Positions 6,573 to 15,539 of a DNA stretch of 42,936 nt are shown piece after piece (within the stretch, counting starts at the first letter, position 1; each line of letters starts with the position of its first letter). The DNA is from Candidatus Gastranaerophilales bacterium (GTDB lineage Bacteria > Cyanobacteriota > Vampirovibrionia > Gastranaerophilales > Gastranaerophilaceae), in the NCBI GenBank assembly GCA_944323115.1, contig CALURG010000025.1, positions 1 to 42,936 of the forward strand, read 5' to 3'. The position numbers and the translations under genes are program-made. The notes below the pieces were generated by a model. The model made no database searches and had not been told where the DNA came from. It was given only the letters and a program-made list of their open reading frames with translations.

Positions 6573-8483
6573 TTATATAAGTTCTTCCAAATCTTTCAAC
6601 AGTCCTTTATGTTTTGATGCAAATTTGCTGCCGCGAGCCTCAATTGCCATTTTTAAAATCAACGGCAAATTAAGAGCCCAACCGTCTTTTGCATTTCTGA
6701 AATACAATTCTTCAAAGTTGTCAGGCAGTCTTAAAGACCAATTTTGATCACCTGATGTACCCGGTGTATTGTAAGTCTGCTGCAAACCGAACAAATCAGA
6801 GAAAAATACCTGAATATTTTCTGCCTTTGATGCAAATATTTCAGCAAGTTTTACATTCATCAAAGCTTTTGCATCAGTAGTCAGTTTTACGATAAAGTCG
6901 TCTCTGTCTTTGCCTTGAAGCTCTGAATACATATCATCAACAAGATTTAATACATTCAGATATCCTTCATGAGTATTTATCATAGCGTTTGCCCACATAG
7001 ATATAGGCTCATTGTCATGTGTGCCAACCATTGCCCAGCAGTGAGGAACAATATTGCAGCATCTGTACGGATGTTCAGGTTTGTCATGTTTTACAAACTG
7101 GGTAAGTCTCATACCCTGCAACTCATATTCTTTCATAACAGATTCAACAGGAAAGGTCAAAGTACCCAAATCTTCGCAAACAATTGAATCTTTGTTCAAA
7201 CCTTCCTCTTTTGCCGCTGCTATGACGATTTTTTCTATCATTGCACCGTATTTTTTAATCTGTTCTTTTGTAAGCTTTTTAACTCTTTTTTCTTTGTCAG
7301 AACTGAGTTCAAGATTTAAGTCATCCATAGTTGCAATAGCATACTGTGACAATTCAGGGTGCTCCGGTGAAGAATACAAACGGCCCGCACCTTGCTCAGG
7401 CATCGGTTTGCAGCCAGCTTTGTATACCCAAGGATCAATCAAACCTACAATATGGTCAATTCTTACACCGCCGGGATTTTCTCTGAACATCTTTTTGTAA
7501 AGCTGTTTCAAAAGCAATCCCGCTTCACCCAAAGAACCGTCTTCATTAAACATTTTCTTCGGATCAACGACAGGGAATCCCCATGCCTGACCGTCTTCTG
7601 AAAAATAATCCGGAGGGCAGCCCAACATCCATCCATCCAGAAACAGTGACTGATAAGCCCAACTATCTCTGTCCGAGAAGGCTACCTGTCTGTCTGCAAT
7701 CATCTTGAGATCATGTTTTTTTGCATATTTTTTTGTCTGCTCATTCTGTTTTGCAACAACAAACTGGCAGAATGCATAATAGTTGATTTCGTCGGCATAT
7801 TTCAAACGAAGCTCTTTTTCTCTTAAAAAAGCAGCTTTCTTTTCTTCTTCAGTTTTCGGGTTGAAGAGGTTTCTGTCTGTTTTGTTGTCCCACAACGGCC
7901 AGTAGTCATTGTTGTTTTCTACAATCAATGCTTCATACAGAGCATCTTTTGAAAGCCAGAAATCGTTTTCTTCTTTAAATTTTTCAAACTCTTTGTTCAG
8001 CTTTTTGTCATTCCACTGTTTGAAATTCAAGTAAGCTTCCTGCAAAGCTTCTTCTTGAGCATTGAAAATATACGAATAAGCTGTTTTATTTATATCTTTA
8101 TTCGGATTTTCATTGCAGATTTTTTGGTAAGTAGATTCAGAAAGAATATTTCCCCATTCTTTTTTTGTCAACTGTTCCAAATCTATAAAAAGAGGGTTGT
8201 TAGAAAAAATAGTACCGGTATACGGAGAAGCATCACAGGCTTTTGTCTTTCCTTGAGGACCGAGCTGTATTGCATTAAACACCCCTGATGCAAAATCCAT
8301 AAGATTCATTCCTGCTTTTGAATTCGGTGTACCAAATCCGGTATTTTTGCCAGGTTCAGAAGGAAAACTGTTTCCGTGAATTATCAGAGCAAAATTCTTT
8401 TTACCAAGTTCCTTAAGAGCCTTATGACAAACTTTTTTAAGTTTCTTTAAATCTTTTTTCTCTATGTCTGCACAGCAAATCAT
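6573..8483 (-). CDS. malQ: 4-alpha-glucanotransferase (amylomaltase, GH77)
   Basis: 636 residues from the ATG at 8483, chosen because GGGGTG stands 7 bases upstream; an upstream in-frame start at 8531 lacks such a site. The enzyme transfers 1,4-glucan segments in glycogen/maltodextrin metabolism in the cytoplasm. GH77 motifs are complete: nucleophile D343 in GVRIDHIVG, general acid/base E437 in CEDLGT and D490 in VGTHDNEP. An insertion-like charged helical stretch (about 100-235) is similar to that of large bacterial MalQ proteins. It is followed after 7 bases by the nagA-like gene, so the two form a sugar-metabolism operon. Confidence 0.93.
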   Translation of the reverse strand: MICCADIEKKDLKKLKKVCHKALKELGKKNFALIIHGNSFPSEPGKNTGFGTPNSKAGMNLMDFASGVFNAIQLGPQGKTKACDASPYTGTIFSNNPLFIDLEQLTKKEWGNILSESTYQKICNENPNKDINKTAYSYIFNAQEEALQEAYLNFKQWNDKKLNKEFEKFKEENDFWLSKDALYEALIVENNNDYWPLWDNKTDRNLFNPKTEEEKKAAFLREKELRLKYADEINYYAFCQFVVAKQNEQTKKYAKKHDLKMIADRQVAFSDRDSWAYQSLFLDGWMLGCPPDYFSEDGQAWGFPVVDPKKMFNEDGSLGEAGLLLKQLYKKMFRENPGGVRIDHIVGLIDPWVYKAGCKPMPEQGAGRLYSSPEHPELSQYAIATMDDLNLELSSDKEKRVKKLTKEQIKKYGAMIEKIVIAAAKEEGLNKDSIVCEDLGTLTFPVESVMKEYELQGMRLTQFVKHDKPEHPYRCCNIVPHCWAMVGTHDNEPISMWANAMINTHEGYLNVLNLVDDMYSELQGKDRDDFIVKLTTDAKALMNVKLAEIFASKAENIQVFFSDLFGLQQTYNTPGTSGDQNWSLRLPDNFEELYFRNAKDGWALNLPLILKMAIEARGSKFASKHKGLLKDLEELI

Positions 8484-8601
8484 AAATTTCACCCCTTTTT
8501 TGACTACTAATTCATAAAACAATACTACCATTTAGTATATTATTTTTATATAGTCAATGTGCATAATTTATAACTGTTTTTACATTTCTTAACTAAATAT
8601 G

Positions 8602-10416
8602 CTAAACGTTCCTATGGAAAAAAGCAGCAATCTCTTTCTCGCTGAAAGAGTGAACTATCGGTCTTCCGTGAGGACATGTATAAGGCATTTTTGTAGTTTT
8701 CCATTTTTTGATTAACTCTTCCATCTGCCAAATATTAAGCTCCGCTCCTGCTTTTACCGCAGCTTTGCATGACATTGTAACGAGCATTTTTTCTTCCAGA
8801 TTGTTCAAATCGCCATGCAGATTTTCCAAAATGTCTGACAAAATATCTTTCACTTTTATGTGAGCAATAACCTGAGGAATTTTTTTGAAGACAATCTCTC
8901 TCTCTGAGACCTGTTGAATTTCAAAACCGTATCTTTTTAATTTTTCGGAATTTTCTTCAATCAAATTAACATCCGCGGGTTCAAGCTGTATCACATCTGA
9001 AATCAGCAAAAGCTGGGAAGGAATTTGTGCATCTGTGTTTGATTTCAACTCTTTTTGCAGGGTCTCAAAGATATATCTCTCATCAGCAATGTGCTGGTCA
9101 ACAATTTTTAATTCCGTATCCTCTTCGAAGATAATATATGTATTTCTGTACTGGCCTATTATATTAATAGTTTCTTCTACTTCCGCTTGATTTGAAATGC
9201 CAAAATCTATCTGTTTTACATTCATTTCATAGCTTGGCTTTGAGAGATTTTCGTTAAGAAAAGAAAACTGTTTTTCATTTGTTTCCATAACCTTATTAAA
9301 CGCAATATCACCAAGATAAACCGTGTCATCATCTCTGACATTTGCGGAGTCTGTCGAGCCTTCCGATAAAGAATCATAATTTCCGAACGGAATAACCACA
9401 TTATTGTCATCGTCTTGCTTTGAAATATTAAATGAAGAAAGTGCATCTATTATTGAACTATAGATAAAATTAAAAATCTGGTTCGGATTTTTGTATCTCA
9501 CTTCTTTTTTCGTAGGATGAACATTTACATCAACATCACTTGGAGGAATATCCAGATTTATACAAACAAAAGGATATTTTCCGGCAGGAAGCATATTTTT
9601 GTACGCTGTATCAATCGCTTTTAAAATAACGGGACATTTTACAACTCTATTGTTTACAAAAACATAAATAGACTTTTTTGTTGAACGTGTAAACTCGGGA
9701 GTAGAGCAATAGCCTGTTGTATGCAATTTTGAAATCTCATCTGTTTTGTTAATTTTTTTGAGTTCTTCAGCAATAGAATTTGAATAGATTTCCGTCAAAA
9801 CGCACAATAGGTCTCCGCTTCCGGAAGTTTTCACTGGCGTTTTTCCGTCATTCACAAGAGTGATTGAAACAGAAGGATTTGCAATAGCAATACCCTGTAT
9901 TATTTCTGCAATAGCTGCAAGTTCCGCTCTTTCTGATTTCAAAAATTTCTGCCTGACAGGTGTGTTATAAAACAGGTCTTTTACTTCCATAGTCGTACCG
10001 ACAGCACATGCACACGGCATTTTTTTTACATTTGATTCTTCACAATCAACCTGTGTACCTGTCTCATTATCTTCTGTTCTTGTCTTGCAGGTAACTTTTG
10101 CTATTGAAATTATACTTGCAAGAGCTTCCCCCCTGAAGCCCATTGTATGTATATCAAAAAGGTCCTCAGATGAAACAATCTTGCTTGTTGCATGTTTTAA
10201 AAATGCCAGTTCAATATCGTCGGGATGAATACCTGAACCATTGTCCGAAACTCTTATAGAAAGGCAATCTTTACTGATTTCAATTTCAATTTTTGTTGCA
10301 CCTGCATCTATTGAATTTTCAACAAGTTCTTTCACAACAGAGGCCGGTCTTTCAATAACCTCGCCCGCTGCAATTTGATTTATTAACTGTCTTGATAACT
10401 GATGAATTCTTTTCAA
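8602..10416 (-). CDS. mutL: DNA mismatch repair protein MutL, endonuclease type
   Basis: GHKL ATPase that links MutS mismatch recognition to strand incision. N-terminal motifs: ENSIDAGAT, DNGSGI, FRGEALASI and DLFYNTPVRQKFL. The C-terminal half has the metal-site motifs of nicking MutL proteins: DQHIADERYIFE (the DQHA(X)2E(X)4E motif with Ala replaced by Ile), CKAAVKAG, CPHGRP and a final FFHRNV. I prefer the TTG at 10416 to the ATG at 10431: it gives MKRIHQLS as in other MutL proteins and has GGAGAG upstream, whereas the ATG has GGGA abutting it. A -10-like TAGAAT lies just upstream. No mutS is present in the window. Confidence 0.93.
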   Translation of the reverse strand: MKRIHQLSRQLINQIAAGEVIERPASVVKELVENSIDAGATKIEIEISKDCLSIRVSDNGSGIHPDDIELAFLKHATSKIVSSEDLFDIHTMGFRGEALASIISIAKVTCKTRTEDNETGTQVDCEESNVKKMPCACAVGTTMEVKDLFYNTPVRQKFLKSERAELAAIAEIIQGIAIANPSVSITLVNDGKTPVKTSGSGDLLCVLTEIYSNSIAEELKKINKTDEISKLHTTGYCSTPEFTRSTKKSIYVFVNNRVVKCPVILKAIDTAYKNMLPAGKYPFVCINLDIPPSDVDVNVHPTKKEVRYKNPNQIFNFIYSSIIDALSSFNISKQDDDNNVVIPFGNYDSLSEGSTDSANVRDDDTVYLGDIAFNKVMETNEKQFSFLNENLSKPSYEMNVKQIDFGISNQAEVEETINIIGQYRNTYIIFEEDTELKIVDQHIADERYIFETLQKELKSNTDAQIPSQLLLISDVIQLEPADVNLIEENSEKLKRYGFEIQQVSEREIVFKKIPQVIAHIKVKDILSDILENLHGDLNNLEEKMLVTMSCKAAVKAGAELNIWQMEELIKKWKTTKMPYTCPHGRPIVHSFSEKEIAAFFHRNV

Positions 10417-10469
10417 TCTTCCACTCTCCATTCCCTGTTTTTATTCTATATCATTTTATTGCAATGTGC

Positions 10470-10475
10470 TATATT
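10470..10475 (+). promoter_or_regulatory. -10 box placed for a leaderless transcript
   Basis: TATATT with a TG extension (TGCTATATT) ends 6 bases before the GTG at 10482. The expected transcription start falls on the start codon itself. No ribosome binding site is visible before the GTG. Confidence 0.4.
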
Positions 10476-10481
10476 GTAATT

Positions 10482-11207
10482 GTGAATACCTTACAAAACG
10501 AAATAATTAAAACTAAAAAGATATACAGAGAACTTTTTTCAAGAGCACAAGAAGCTATAGATAAGCAGCTTTACGCTTTGAAAACATCAGCCTTGTGCAA
10601 TCACTGTAAACAGAACTGTGATATAGATTTTAATAAAATAAATTTATTTCAAAAATTTCCTAAAAATTGCAGATACAAGTTCTGGCAGGAAGCAGCTTTG
10701 AATATTCTTGAAAATAAGATATCAAAAGATATTTACAAAAAAATACAGTTGATAGAAAAAAGAAGACAGTGTTTTTCCTGCGGTCGCTGCACTTCATGCT
10801 GCAAACTGGCAAGCTCTGAGTATTCTTACGAAGAACTTAAAGAACGTGCAAAAAACGGAGATAAATTTTCAAAAGAGTTTGTAAGTATTTTTATCCCGTA
10901 TAAAAGTATAGAAGAACCGCAAAAAATTTATCCTGATTACGTTGAAATGCTAGAAAAAGAAACCGAAGACATAAACTCAATCCATTTTTATTACTGTCCG
11001 AAACTCGGCAAAGACGGACTTTGCACGGATTATGAAAACAGACCTGATATTTGTAGAGATTTTCCGAACAATCCTCTTGTTGCACTTCCTTTAAAGTGTT
11101 CTTACAATCAATGGAAACAGGAAGTTGAAATCACTGCTCTGACATTACATGCACTGATTGATATTGTTGGTTTTTACAAAGAAAAGCTTCAAGAGCTTGT
11201 TAAATAA
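10482..11207 (+). CDS. YkgJ-family CxxCxxCC cluster protein
   Basis: 241 residues from the GTG at 10482; the upstream reading frame overlaps mutL on the other strand and its hydrophobic translation is unlike the family. Motif CFSCGRCTSCCK near residues 101-112, together with YCPKLGKDGLCTDYENRPDICRDFP, is typical of the YkgJ/UPF0153 family, thought to bind zinc or an iron-sulphur cluster. An extra N-terminal CNHCKQNC gives two more cysteine pairs. The biochemical role is not established for the family. The gene is divergent from mutL and appears to have a leaderless start. Confidence 0.75.
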   Translation: MNTLQNEIIKTKKIYRELFSRAQEAIDKQLYALKTSALCNHCKQNCDIDFNKINLFQKFPKNCRYKFWQEAALNILENKISKDIYKKIQLIEKRRQCFSCGRCTSCCKLASSEYSYEELKERAKNGDKFSKEFVSIFIPYKSIEEPQKIYPDYVEMLEKETEDINSIHFYYCPKLGKDGLCTDYENRPDICRDFPNNPLVALPLKCSYNQWKQEVEITALTLHALIDIVGFYKEKLQELVK

Positions 11208-11286
11208 AGAAATCAAACAGTTTATATAACCGGCCAGACTCGGCTGAATCTTGGATTACAGGTGTGCCTGTACGGAGTCAGTCTTC

Positions 11287-11312
11287 TGTCATCTAAAGAA
11301 GCAAAGCAAGCT
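11287..11312 (+). repeat. Possible intergenic repeat remnant, copy 2
   Basis: TGTCATCTAAAGAAGCAAAG followed by CAAGCT matches 19 of 26 bases of 2406-2431 and is likewise between convergent genes. Just before it, GACTC...ACAGGTGTGCCTGT...GAGTC (about 11228-11282) can fold into a nested hairpin without a T-run. Degenerate, so only suggestive. Confidence 0.3.
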
Positions 11313-11351
11313 CAATTGATGGTAAAAAGGTGTTAGAGTAGTTCGGCAAAT

Positions 11352-12605
11352 TTATTTCCTTATATCGGCAGCATTTTTGTGAGCAAAAAGCCCTTCATTT
11401 TCCGCTATAACAGAAGCAGTCTTTGCAAGTTTTTGTGCAGTTTGTTGACTTACATACTGGTATGTCTGAATTTTAATAAAATCAAAAACACTCAATCCTC
11501 CGGAATATCTTGCCACCATATTTGTCGGTAAAGTATGATTTGTGCCGGCACAGTAATCACCAAAAACCTCTGCTGAATAATTTCCGATAAAAAGAGAGCC
11601 GTAATTTTTAAACATACTAATCTTATTTTCTGCATCTTTAATACATATTTCCAAATGTTCAGGTGCTCTTTTGTCAGAGAGTTCTATTGCCTGATTGAGA
11701 TTTTCAACGACTACAGCAAATGATTTTTCATAAGATTCTTTTGCAATACCTTTGGTAGAAAGCTTATCCAGCATTTTTTTTGCAATTTTATCAACTTTTT
11801 TGGCAAAACCTTCACTAAAACATATTAAATATGCCCTCGCATCTTTATCGTGTTCGCATTGTGCAAGTATATCCGCTGCAACAAACTCGGCATTAGCCGT
11901 TTCATCCGCAACAACTAGAACCTCTGACGGTCCTGCAAGAAAATCAATTCCACAATCTCCGTACACCTGTTTTTTTGCAGCTGTTACAAATTTGTTTCCC
12001 GGACCTACAATTTTGTCGACCTTTTCAATTGTTTCCGTTCCGTAAGCCATTGCAGCAACTGCCTGAACACCGCCTATTCTGTATATTTTGTCCGCACCTG
12101 CCATATCACAGGCAACAATAGTTACATCTTTAATTTTTGGAGAACACGCAATTACCTTTTCTACACCGGCTGTTTTTGCGGGAACAATTGTCATTATTGC
12201 CGTACTTGGCAGCGGATAATTTCCTCCGGGTATATAGCACCCGGCTGTTTGAATAGGTATGATTCTGTGTCCTAACGTTGCACCATCTACAGCAGTATCA
12301 AGATTTTTTATACATTCAAGTTGTTTTTGTGCAAATTCTTTAACATTTTTTATTGAAATTTGTATTGCTTCAATTGTACGTTTATCTACATTCTTATATG
12401 CTTTTTTAATTTCATCAGCAGTAACTTCAATGCTGTCAATCATTCCGTCACCGAATTTTCTGGAATATTTGACTAGTGCACCGTCTCCGCTTTGCTTTAC
12501 ATCTTCAATTATTTCATTCACAGAGGTAATAGTTTCAAATTCTATATTTTTTAAGAATTCTTCTTTTTCGGAAAATGTTAAATCATCATATTTTATAATC
12601 TTCAT
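11352..12605 (-). CDS. hisD: Histidinol dehydrogenase
   Basis: 417 residues, full length. Catalyses the last two NAD-dependent oxidations of histidine biosynthesis (histidinol to histidine). Zinc ligands Q249 and H252 (AQCEHD), D350 and H409 and the catalytic pair E316-H317 (APEHLEI) are all visible, as are [11 protein letters not shown] and [10 protein letters not shown]. The ATG overlaps the rnpA stop as ATGA, with AGAGG from the end of rnpA as ribosome binding site, so translation is coupled to rnpA. No other his genes lie nearby; its place behind rnpA is unusual. Confidence 0.95.
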   Translation of the reverse strand: MKIIKYDDLTFSEKEEFLKNIEFETITSVNEIIEDVKQSGDGALVKYSRKFGDGMIDSIEVTADEIKKAYKNVDKRTIEAIQISIKNVKEFAQKQLECIKNLDTAVDGATLGHRIIPIQTAGCYIPGGNYPLPSTAIMTIVPAKTAGVEKVIACSPKIKDVTIVACDMAGADKIYRIGGVQAVAAMAYGTETIEKVDKIVGPGNKFVTAAKKQVYGDCGIDFLAGPSEVLVVADETANAEFVAADILAQCEHDKDARAYLICFSEGFAKKVDKIAKKMLDKLSTKGIAKESYEKSFAVVVENLNQAIELSDKRAPEHLEICIKDAENKISMFKNYGSLFIGNYSAEVFGDYCAGTNHTLPTNMVARYSGGLSVFDFIKIQTYQYVSQQTAQKLAKTASVIAENEGLFAHKNAADIRK

Positions 12606-12958
12606 CTTACCCTCTTTACAAGCTGCTGAAATGCTGATTCAAGTTCACAATATTTTATACCCAAAGTGTTTTCTTTCGGCAGAACAATAAAAGACATATA
12701 TTTATTTAAATTGCCTAAGGAGTTTCCTTTTATTGCCAGCCTGCACACTTCTCTCATAAGCCTTTTTATTCTGTTTCTTTTAACAGCCCTTTTATGATAT
12801 TTTTTGCTCACAACAAAACCGCATTTTGTAATTGTATCAAAATCTTTCTTTTCTTTACCGATATATATAGTCAAAAAAGAATTCGAGACAATTTTGTGAT
12901 TTTTATATGTAGCATCAAATGCTTTTGAATTTTTAAGTCGGTATTTTTTGGGAAGCAT
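12602..12958 (-). CDS. rnpA: Ribonuclease P protein component
   Basis: 118 residues, normal family length. Binds the RNase P RNA and helps process tRNA 5' ends. The signature KRAVKRNRIKRLMRE is intact in the central helix, preceded by FLTIYIGKEKK and FVVSKKYHKRAVKR. The ATG lies downstream of rpmH with a terminator-like hairpin between them (12974-13013). Its end overlaps the hisD start by four bases. In most bacteria rnpA is followed by yidD/yidC; here that position is taken by hisD. Confidence 0.95.
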   Translation of the reverse strand: MLPKKYRLKNSKAFDATYKNHKIVSNSFLTIYIGKEKKDFDTITKCGFVVSKKYHKRAVKRNRIKRLMREVCRLAIKGNSLGNLNKYMSFIVLPKENTLGIKYCELESAFQQLVKRVR

Positions 12959-12973
12959 AAATAACCTGCAATA

Positions 12974-13013
12974 GTCAAAAAAGGTCTGCTCTGTTTGGCA
13001 ACGGCAGACCTTT
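12974..13013 (-). terminator. Attenuating terminator between rpmH and rnpA
   Basis: A 10-bp perfect stem AAAGGTCTGC / GCAGACCTTT (12980-12989 with 13004-13013), followed on the minus strand by a run of six T. It sits between the rpmH stop and the rnpA start. Partial readthrough would give far more L34 than RnpA, as is known for this operon in other bacteria. Confidence 0.8.
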
Positions 13014-13039
13014 GGTAAATATTCTTTTAAAGTACAAAA

Positions 13040-13192
13040 CTAAGCTCTCTTTTTAGCTTGAATAGCAAGTCTGTGACGACCTTTTGCTCTTCTTCTGTTG
13101 AGAACGGTTCTTCCGCCGGGAGTAGCCATTCTGGCTCTAAAACCGCTGACGTTTTGTCTTTTTCTTTTTGTTCCTTCTAATGTACGTCTCAT
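13040..13192 (-). CDS. rpmH: 50S ribosomal protein L34
   Basis: 50 residues. Structural protein of the large ribosomal subunit. The translation carries [29 protein letters not shown] and KGRHRLAIQ. The GTKRKR...SGFRARM wording is that of cyanobacterial L34, a useful taxonomic hint. ATG at 13192 with GGAG 7 bases upstream. It is the first gene of rpmH-rnpA-hisD and is driven by the strong promoter at 13230-13258. Confidence 0.95.
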   Translation of the reverse strand: MRRTLEGTKRKRQNVSGFRARMATPGGRTVLNRRRAKGRHRLAIQAKKRA

Positions 13193-13229
13193 TTTATTGC
13201 TCCTTGAATTAATTTTTTTGCGTTATATC

Positions 13230-13258
13230 ATAATAAATAAGACAAAGATGATTGTCAA
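13230..13258 (-). promoter_or_regulatory. Strong sigma70-type promoter of rpmH
   Basis: Minus strand TTGACA (13253-13258), 17-base spacer, TATTAT (13230-13235): a perfect -35 and optimal spacing, fitting a ribosomal gene. The -35 sequence is part of ATTGTCAAAT, which could also give a face-to-face TTGTCA for proC. Confidence 0.85.
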
Positions 13259-13295
13259 ATGCGGACGACAAAGGATTTAATAAAGGTTTACACAT

Positions 13296-14108
13296 ATGGA
13301 TAAAAAAATCGGATTCATCGGTGCCGGAAAAATGGCAACAGCAATAATAAAAGGTCTTTTAAAAGCGGAATTGTTTGACAAAAAACATATAATTGCTTCA
13401 GAACCGAATGAAGAATACGCACACAAAATTGAAAAAGAACTCGGAATAAAAATTGTACACAACAACAGGGAAGCCGCAGCACAAGCAGATATTATACTGC
13501 TTGCCGTCAAGCCGTTTGTGGTAAAAGAAGTTCTGACAGAAATCGAAGACAGAATTGACAATACAAAATTAATAATAACAATAGCGGCGGGTATTTCTTC
13601 AAAAAAAGTGGAAGAAATACTCGAAAAAACGGCAAGGGTAATAAAAGTAATGCCCAATACACCTGCTTTGCTCGGATACGGAATGAGTGCCGTATGCAAA
13701 GGAGAGCACGCTACGGATGAAGATTTTGAAAATGTCGTCAAAATTTTTGAAAGTGTCGGCAAAGTCATAAAAGCAAAAGAAGAAGATATAGATGCAATAA
13801 CGGGCGTGAGCGGCTCAGGCCCTGCTTTTTACTATTACATTATTGATGAAATTGCAAAAGCCGGCGAAAAGCTCGGACTGGACTACAAAACATCACTACT
13901 GCTATCCGCCCAGACGGCTCTCGGTTCGGCAAAAATGATTTTGGATTCAGGTACTGACCCCCAGCAGCTTATTACAAACGTCACTACTCCGGGAGGCACC
14001 ACTGCCGAAGGCAACAAGGTGCTAAACGAAAGCAATATAGATGAAATCCTTTTTGAAACAGTCAAAAAGACAGCCGAAAAATCAGCACTTATGGGTAAGC
14101 AATTGTAA
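13296..14108 (+). CDS. proC: Pyrroline-5-carboxylate reductase
   Basis: 270 residues, full length. Reduces pyrroline-5-carboxylate to proline with NAD(P)H, the final step of proline synthesis. N-terminal Rossmann motif IGFIGAGKMATAIIKGLL; the C-terminal helical domain carries the family signature GVSGSGPAFYYYIIDEIA followed by TALGSAKM and TTPGGTTAEG. ATG preceded by AAAGG at 9 bases. It is divergent from rpmH with a gap of about 100 bases and ends in its own terminator; no proA/proB nearby. Confidence 0.95.
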   Translation: MDKKIGFIGAGKMATAIIKGLLKAELFDKKHIIASEPNEEYAHKIEKELGIKIVHNNREAAAQADIILLAVKPFVVKEVLTEIEDRIDNTKLIITIAAGISSKKVEEILEKTARVIKVMPNTPALLGYGMSAVCKGEHATDEDFENVVKIFESVGKVIKAKEEDIDAITGVSGSGPAFYYYIIDEIAKAGEKLGLDYKTSLLLSAQTALGSAKMILDSGTDPQQLITNVTTPGGTTAEGNKVLNESNIDEILFETVKKTAEKSALMGKQL

Positions 14109-14150
14109 CAGTTCCGGCGATTAAAAAATACTTTTCTTTGTATATCCTTA

Positions 14151-14187
14151 AAACAAAGCTCCAAACATCCGGTGCTTTGTTTTTTTG
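14151..14187 (+). terminator. Rho-independent terminator after proC
   Basis: AAACAAAGC / GCTTTGTTT stem (14151-14159 with 14174-14182), with the T-run extending to 14186. It separates proC from the ferritin-like gene 33 bases downstream. Confidence 0.8.
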
Positions 14188-14219
14188 TGAAAAAGATAAT
14201 AGAAATGGAAAGGTAAAAA

Positions 14220-15533
14220 ATGAGTTTTAATCCCTTACAAGAAAAAGGAACACCTATAGAAAAACAAATACGAAACTGGCATGAAATAGCCAAAAAGCCG
14301 TTTAACAAAACAGAAGTGGATTGTTATACAAGAACAAGACAAATTCTTATGAACGGTATTGAAGTAGAAGCCTGGAACTTCAAACACAATTTTTCCAGAA
14401 ACTGTGCAGATACAGAAGTCAACAAATTCATTGCACAAACAAGACGAATTGAAGATATGCAGCAAACAACAGTGAATTGGCTTACACCGGCAGACCAATC
14501 AGTGCTTGAAACAACACTCGGCTATGAACAGGTTGCGGTAGATTTGACAGCATGGATGGCACAAAACGAGCCTGATCCTTACGTAAAAGAAACTTTTGAT
14601 TTTGGTCTTTTGGAAGACTTTGATCACCTTTACAGATACAGCCAGTGGGCATATTTTGAACACGGAATAAGTCCAAATGACATTGTTCAAGGGCAGACAG
14701 ACATTATGCTCAGCCGTCCGACACAATACCATCACAATGATGCAACTTTGAGACTCAGAAAACCTTATGACAAAGCAACAGCAGACCCGCAGACAAAAGT
14801 AAACATCTACACACTTGTATCCGGTGAACAGCAGACTCACAACTACTACGCCGAACACGGGATGGAATACGGAAACCAATGTATCAGAGAGACATATGCC
14901 GAAATCAAAGACGTGGAAGAAGAACACGTTTCTATGTATGAGTCTTTAATTGACCCGACGGAAAGCTGGTTTGAAAAACTGCTTCTTCACGAGTTTACTG
15001 AAGTTTGCAACTACTACACCTGTGTTGAAGATGAAGTCGATGAAAGAATCAAAAAAATCTGGGAAATGTTTCTCGAATACGAAATCGGACATCTCAAGAT
15101 TGCCGCTGACTTATTCAAAAAATATGAAAAACGTGACCCTGAAGAAGTTATCGGAAACAAAATTGTTATCCCGAACAGATTCAAATCACAGAAAGAATAC
15201 GTCACAAATGTCCTCGAAACGCAAATCCAAAAGAGATTGTCAAATGAAGGAATGGGATACAGTGAAGTAAAAAAACTGCCTGATGACTGGAAAAGTTATG
15301 CTGTTCAGAAAAAAGTTTCCGAAGAAGGTGCACCGACAGAAATGGTCATTCAAATAATGGCCGCAGCAAAAGGCAGAGATTTAACAGTTGCAGACACAGA
15401 CCTTAAAGAAAAAGAAGCAAAACTTCTTGAAAAAGGTCTCGAACCCAAAGTTCAGGCACCTGACACTGTTTCTGTTGAACAACTCAAAAAAATGATTACG
15501 GAAGAAGCAGAAATTGAACATGAATGTAAATAA
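14220..15533 (+). CDS. Large unrecognised protein with ferritin-like (diiron) helix motifs
   Basis: 437 residues, no signal peptide or membrane segment. I do not recognise a named family. The middle third is rich in long helices with acidic/His metal-type motifs: E132/D133 with H136 (EDFDH), H207 (EQQTH), E233xxH236 (EEEH), H257-E258-xx-E261 (HEFTE) and E288xxH291 (EIGH). The ordered Glu, ExxH, Glu, ExxH pattern resembles rubrerythrin/ferritin-like diiron proteins, but the chain is more than twice their length. The first 100 and last 130 residues are charged and helical without motifs. Possibly a diiron oxidase or peroxidase; function not established. AAAGG precedes the ATG; the 3' end is 6 bases from the convergent gene. 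Confidence 0.7.
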   Translation: MSFNPLQEKGTPIEKQIRNWHEIAKKPFNKTEVDCYTRTRQILMNGIEVEAWNFKHNFSRNCADTEVNKFIAQTRRIEDMQQTTVNWLTPADQSVLETTLGYEQVAVDLTAWMAQNEPDPYVKETFDFGLLEDFDHLYRYSQWAYFEHGISPNDIVQGQTDIMLSRPTQYHHNDATLRLRKPYDKATADPQTKVNIYTLVSGEQQTHNYYAEHGMEYGNQCIRETYAEIKDVEEEHVSMYESLIDPTESWFEKLLLHEFTEVCNYYTCVEDEVDERIKKIWEMFLEYEIGHLKIAADLFKKYEKRDPEEVIGNKIVIPNRFKSQKEYVTNVLETQIQKRLSNEGMGYSEVKKLPDDWKSYAVQKKVSEEGAPTEMVIQIMAAAKGRDLTVADTDLKEKEAKLLEKGLEPKVQAPDTVSVEQLKKMITEEAEIEHECK

Positions 15534-15539
15534 AAATTT

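Noticed and set aside
7054-7500. 148-codon plus-strand open frame
   Set aside because: Antisense to malQ across its catalytic region; no start signal or motif.
13277-13768. 163-codon minus-strand open frame
   Set aside because: Antisense to proC; Ser/Ile-rich shadow without ribosome binding site.
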